The notes beneath the pieces were generated by a model. The model did no database searches, was not told where the DNA came from, and saw only the letters and a list, made by a program, of their open reading frames with translations. From assembly GCA_019059635.1 (NCBI GenBank), contig JAGVRJ010000005.1, forward strand, positions 310,001-374,000: a stretch of DNA of 64,000 nt, written 5' to 3'. The stretch comes from Proales similis. Lineage: Eukaryota; Rotifera; Eurotatoria; Ploima; Proalidae. Shown one piece after another: positions 63,445 to 64,000 of this stretch (the stretch's first letter is position 1; every line of letters begins with the position of its first letter). The translations under genes and the position numbers were made by a program.

Positions 63445-63971
63445 TTAATCTTTTACCGGTTTTGAATTGAAGGCCGATTGGAGGAAGGAGGCAAGCTCGA
63501 ATCTGTCCACGGCCACAATCGAATTCTGTTTAATGTGTCGCTGTTAGATACGATCAAGTGTCGAGACGGCCGATACTCACCGTGAAAAAGTCCAACGAGC
63601 TGATGTCCGAGCTCAGTTCGTTCGTTCCCGGTCGGAAAACAATTCGGAGTTCAATATGCTCCAGGCTGCCTTCACAGTCTACGTTGTCTAGAAATTCATT
63701 TGGTCTAAAAACCCTTCCTCAAGTTGATGCGAAAAAAAGGAAAACCTTTGAAAAGCTGTCCCATTTCAGGCAAATAAACAGACGAGCTGAAGCTTGTTAT
63801 CTTGAGCTGTGAGACAAATACTAAAGGAAAAGAATGAAAAAATCTCATTTTGACGGTTGCATGTTGACGTCTCTTACTTTCAATCAATCGATGCAAAACA
63901 ACTGCTAGTTGCGTGAATCCTCTTTCACTGTTCTCGGCAACGACAATAAGCTCGTAATCTTTGATAGGAGT
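63445..63971 (-). CDS. 3' part of an unrecognised gene
   Basis: Four terminal exons join in phase: 63971-63878, 63806-63780 (only 27 nt), 63687-63581 and 63540-63445. They read KTPIKDYELIVVAENSERGF, QLAVVLHRLIE, TQDNKLQLVY, NVDCEGSLEHIELRIVFRPG, LSSDISSLDFF and VAVDRFELASFLQSAF. The gene continues beyond the right edge. It looks like a compact soluble alpha/beta protein, but I cannot name the family. Confidence 0.65.
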
Positions 63972-64000
63972 CTTGAAATGAGATTAATAGTCGCCATGAA

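Overview
This window is nuclear DNA from a small-genome animal. The genes are eukaryotic: they have GT-AG introns (typically 35-100 nt), TAA/TAG/TGA stops under the standard code, and proteins confined to eukaryotes or animals (O-glucosyltransferase Rumi, NF-YC, ING3, ATG12, TIMMDC1, POC1, STOML1 with an SCP2 tail, a Piccolo/Fife-like active-zone protein, SLF1-like, FGD-like RhoGEF). About 24 genes fit in 64 kb, with intergenic gaps mostly of 100-900 bp, so the genome is very compact. The phylum cannot be settled from the sequence alone. Compact lineages such as appendicularians, tardigrades or eriophyoid mites are only guesses. All gene models below were made by eye from reading-frame continuity, splice dinucleotides and recalled family sequences. 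No search was run.

Layout. 0-5.7 kb: 5' part of dihydrolipoamide dehydrogenase (minus, running off the left edge), PP2C phosphatase PPM1G (plus), POGLUT1/Rumi (minus). 6-21.7 kb: five head-to-tail SLC26 anion-transporter paralogs, all minus, with two recent sequence-exchange tracts between neighbours. 22.4-25.6 kb: an unrecognised 600-aa gene and NF-YC (plus). 26-28.4 kb (minus): ATG12, a small unknown gene, then one reading frame that joins adenylate kinase 3 to the complex I subunit NDUFS6. 29.3-37.1 kb: a giant single-exon multi-zinc-finger protein with polyQ tracts. 37.8-41.5 kb: TIMMDC1 and ING3 (minus), LRRC42 (plus). 42.6-49.3 kb (plus): FGD-like RhoGEF, POC1, TMEM42 and STOML1, the last two only 5 nt apart. 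49.5-52.6 kb (minus): a single-C2 Piccolo/Fife/RIM-like protein. 52.6-54.7 kb: mostly non-coding, with one convincing orphan plus-strand exon. 54.7-59.8 kb: mitochondrial-type valyl-tRNA synthetase (15 exons) and ribosomal protein S7. 60-62 kb (minus): an SLF1-like BRCT protein and a 75-aa gene. 62-64 kb: an unknown gene with a TATA box and a PDZ-ligand tail, and the 3' part of an unknown gene.

The genes do not form one pathway. The strongest points for follow-up are the AK3-NDUFS6 fusion frame, the SLC26 array with an intronless GC-rich exon shared almost identically by two paralogs, the 5-nt TMEM42/STOML1 spacing, the reduced SLF1-like protein and the orphan exon near 52.7 kb.
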